64,000 nt of DNA. Source: Enterococcus raffinosus (GTDB lineage Bacteria; Bacillota; Bacilli; Lactobacillales; Enterococcaceae). The DNA lies in the NCBI RefSeq assembly GCF_001886185.1, contig NZ_JXLA01000001.1, positions 62,001 through 126,000 on the forward strand. Direction: 5' to 3'. Under the pieces are notes generated by a model that saw only the letters and a list, made by a program, of their open reading frames with translations, was not told where the DNA came from and did no database searches. The translations under genes were made by a program, and so were the position numbers. Numbering within the stretch: the first letter of the stretch is position 1; each line of letters opens with the position of its first letter. This document shows positions 62,209 through 64,000 of this stretch, one piece after another.

Positions 62209-62241
62209 ATCTTATGCTAAATGAAAATGATTATCAATCTC
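62209..62241 (-). promoter_or_regulatory. promoter with Fur box for the DUF454-CydDC-like operon
   Basis: On the minus strand TTGATA (62237-62232), 17 bases, TAAGAT (62214-62209). GAAAATGATTATCAATCTC (62223-62241) matches the Fur consensus at 15 of 19 positions and covers the -35 box. The rest of the 62162-62498 gap holds no gene; the promoter of the CapA gene must be in it. Confidence 0.7.
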
Positions 62242-62498
62242 TTCTCAGCGTTCTTTTATCCAAAAATAAAAATAATTGTCGATCTTTTGGGAAACAAGAG
62301 ATCAGCGTTTAACAAAACGCTAGAATGACAAGCACGACAGTAGACGGAATCGTTTTTCATTTCTCCAGCCAAAAAGCGTCGAATCAACGAACTATTTCCA
62401 TCTTTAGTAAAGTGGCGTAAGATATTTTATGTAGAAGAAAGTCGTAACGTCGTCAAAGTCACTTGTCTGTTGTAGATCAATCGAAAAGGGGTTAGATT

Positions 62499-63668
62499 GT
62501 GAAGAAGTTTTTAAGGTGGAGCGTCGTTGTTCTGTTTTTTCTGCTTAGCGGCTGTGGCGGGAAAGAGGCAGACAAAAACGCAAAGGGTGCATCTTCAGAG
62601 AGAACTGCCGAGTCAACTAAGGCAAAGGAAGAGGCACAGGTACAGCTGAATTTTTCAGCAGTGGGCGATAATTTGATTCATGATTTCATTTATGACCATT
62701 TGAGGCAGCTGGATGGCACGTATCGATTTGATGAAATGTATGAACCCACGCAATATTTGAATAAGGATCGAGATATAGCCTACATCAATCTGGAGACGAT
62801 CTGTGGGGGAGAAGAACTGGGATTATCTGGTTATCCCACCTTCAATGGTCCAACACAGGTGTTGGATTCGCTGCATAAGGCTGGCTACAACTGGCTATCT
62901 GCTGCCAGCAACCACACCATGGATAAAGGAGAAGAAGGAATCGTTAAACAGCTGGAGTATCTGGAGAGATACCCAGACATTACGGTGACAGGATCGCAAA
63001 AATCTCCTGAAGCGAAGCGCCTGCAGGTGAAGGAAATCAAAGGTGTCAAGGTCGGCTTGATGTCCTATACCTTCGGCTTAAACGGTATTCCGCTGCCGGA
63101 AGGCAAGGAATATCTGGTCAATCTGATTGATGAAGAGCAGATAAAGAGGGACATGCAGGAATTGAACACGCAAAGTGATGTCCAAATCGTCAGTATGCAT
63201 TGGGGTGAAGAATATCAATTTGTTCCGAATGAAACACAGACGCAACTCGCTCAGCTCTTAAGCGATGCCGGGGTCGATGTAATCGTTGGCGGTCATCCTC
63301 ATGTGATTCAGCCGATGGATTATTTGACGGGTGAAGCAGGCAATCAAACCTTAGTCATGTATTCTTTAGGGAACTTTATTTCCTCCCAAGCGGAAAATGA
63401 CCGAATGCTTGGCGGCATGGGACGCTGGACCATCGATTACGATAAAAAGAAGAAAGACATCAAATTTGAACAGGTCGAATTTTGGCCGACGATCACCTAT
63501 ATCGGCGATAATTACCAAACCTATAAGACCTATGCGCTGAAAGATTACACGGATGAGCTGGCGGCTCAGCATATGATCCATGTCAATCAGGGACAAGATT
63601 TGTCGCGGAATTATTTTATCGAACGAACAAAGCAGATCATGAACGATAAAGTAAAAATCGTTTATTAA
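62499..63668 (+). CDS. CapA-family metallophosphoesterase-like lipoprotein
   Basis: A 389-aa lipoprotein (signal with LLSGCGG lipobox, Cys at about 19) and a CapA domain (about 48-340). The calcineurin-like metal-site blocks are present: SAVGDNLIHD, NLETICGG, AASNHTMDKG, SMHWGEEYQ and VGGHPHVIQP. CapA-like proteins act in poly-gamma-glutamate capsule handling in Bacillus, but there are no capBC genes here, so the substrate is unknown. GTG start with AAAAGGGG upstream. Confidence 0.88.
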   Translation: MKKFLRWSVVVLFFLLSGCGGKEADKNAKGASSERTAESTKAKEEAQVQLNFSAVGDNLIHDFIYDHLRQLDGTYRFDEMYEPTQYLNKDRDIAYINLETICGGEELGLSGYPTFNGPTQVLDSLHKAGYNWLSAASNHTMDKGEEGIVKQLEYLERYPDITVTGSQKSPEAKRLQVKEIKGVKVGLMSYTFGLNGIPLPEGKEYLVNLIDEEQIKRDMQELNTQSDVQIVSMHWGEEYQFVPNETQTQLAQLLSDAGVDVIVGGHPHVIQPMDYLTGEAGNQTLVMYSLGNFISSQAENDRMLGGMGRWTIDYDKKKKDIKFEQVEFWPTITYIGDNYQTYKTYALKDYTDELAAQHMIHVNQGQDLSRNYFIERTKQIMNDKVKIVY

Positions 63669-63748
63669 AAAGACCGCAAGTCAAATCAAGCGACAGAGTT
63701 CTCTGCTTTCTATAATAAATGTAGGGTAGTCGAAACGGGGTGAACAGG

Positions 63749-64000
63749 ATGTATGAATGGCAGCGGCAGATTCAGCAGATCGTGGATGAGATCGATCAGT
63801 GCATCAAAAGCTATAATGACGAGGCATTGACACTGCGAAGACTTTCCCGCAAACTGGGGTATTCGGAGTTTTATACGACACGAAAATTCAAAGAAATTTC
63901 CGGCATGGCTTTTCGCGAGTATTTGCGCCAGCGAAAATTGGCCTTTGCTTTAAAGGAAGTTCGGGACAACCAGAAAAGTCTTTTGGATATCGCCTTTGAT
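63749..64000 (+). CDS. AraC-family regulator (partial, runs off the window)
   Basis: The first 84 codons only. The AraC HTH begins at the N-terminus: ALTLRRLSRKLGYSEFYTTRKFKEISGMAFREYLRQRKLAFAL and then LLDIAFD, so this protein has its DNA-binding domain first, with any ligand (perhaps GyrI-like) domain beyond the window. AACGGGG lies upstream of the ATG. This order, HTH then effector domain, is found in the MarA/Rob-like group. Confidence 0.85.
   Translation, partial: MYEWQRQIQQIVDEIDQCIKSYNDEALTLRRLSRKLGYSEFYTTRKFKEISGMAFREYLRQRKLAFALKEVRDNQKSLLDIAFD

Overview
The window looks like chromosomal DNA of a low-GC Gram-positive coccus of the Lactobacillales. Enterococcus is the best guess, possibly of the E. 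avium/raffinosus type. This is inference from gene content and style: strong GGAGG ribosome sites with frequent TTG/GTG starts, an LPXTG surface protein, Mga-type and PRD-type regulators, an AdcA-ZinT fusion, ECF transporters, and phosphonate use through PhnW/PhnX. I saw no rRNA, tRNA or CRISPR array. Most of the window is ordinary accessory metabolism, transport and cell-surface genes.

Layout. 0-2 kb: phnW-phnX. 2.4-7.5 kb: a structured leader ending in a terminator (candidate c-di-AMP/ydaO riboswitch), followed by a GH73-CHAP wall hydrolase, signal peptidase I, a two-TM protein and a DivIVA-like coiled-coil protein. 7.5-12.7 kb: DsrE protein, Rrf2 regulator, a YhgE/Pip-type gene broken by a stop codon, small membrane proteins, a LytTR/DUF3021 pair and an XRE regulator. 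13-21.4 kb: OFA-type MFS transporter, a PRD/PTS regulator and a cellobiose-type PTS operon with a GH1 enzyme and an exported histidine phosphatase. 21.4-28 kb: two MarR-controlled drug-efflux modules (MATE; heterodimeric ABC) with clear operators. 28-36.6 kb: an LPXTG adhesin with VWA and Cna-B/SpaA-like domains, a convergent Mga-type regulator, then a tyrosine recombinase bracketed by a perfect 30-bp inverted repeat, then a winged-helix regulator. 36.6-45 kb: Zur-box adcA, then a Fur-box operon coding for two YbtPQ-like ABC proteins plus a complete ECF transporter. 45-52.7 kb: YibE/F pair, aldo/keto reductase, two TetR genes, a second winged-helix regulator, a broken Crp gene, a PEBP-like protein and an arginase-family protein. 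52.7-57.4 kb (minus strand): a synthase-dependent exopolysaccharide operon (epimerase, degenerate GGDEF protein, 46-aa membrane protein, GT2, GH8). 57.6-62.2 kb: DUF1275 and a Fur-box CydDC-like ABC operon with a DUF454 protein. 62.5-64 kb: CapA-like lipoprotein and the start of an AraC regulator.

The most interesting structure is at 34174-35699. A recombinase gene lies between two inverted copies of a 30-bp site, and each copy has the internal dyad expected of a tyrosine-recombinase core site. One transcription regulator gene lies outside each end, and a leftward promoter-like sequence sits just inside the left repeat. I infer an invertible, self-encoded switch that could direct transcription either to the Mga-type regulator (and through it the neighbouring adhesin) or to the winged-helix regulator. 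The sequence shows the geometry. Inversion itself is not shown here.
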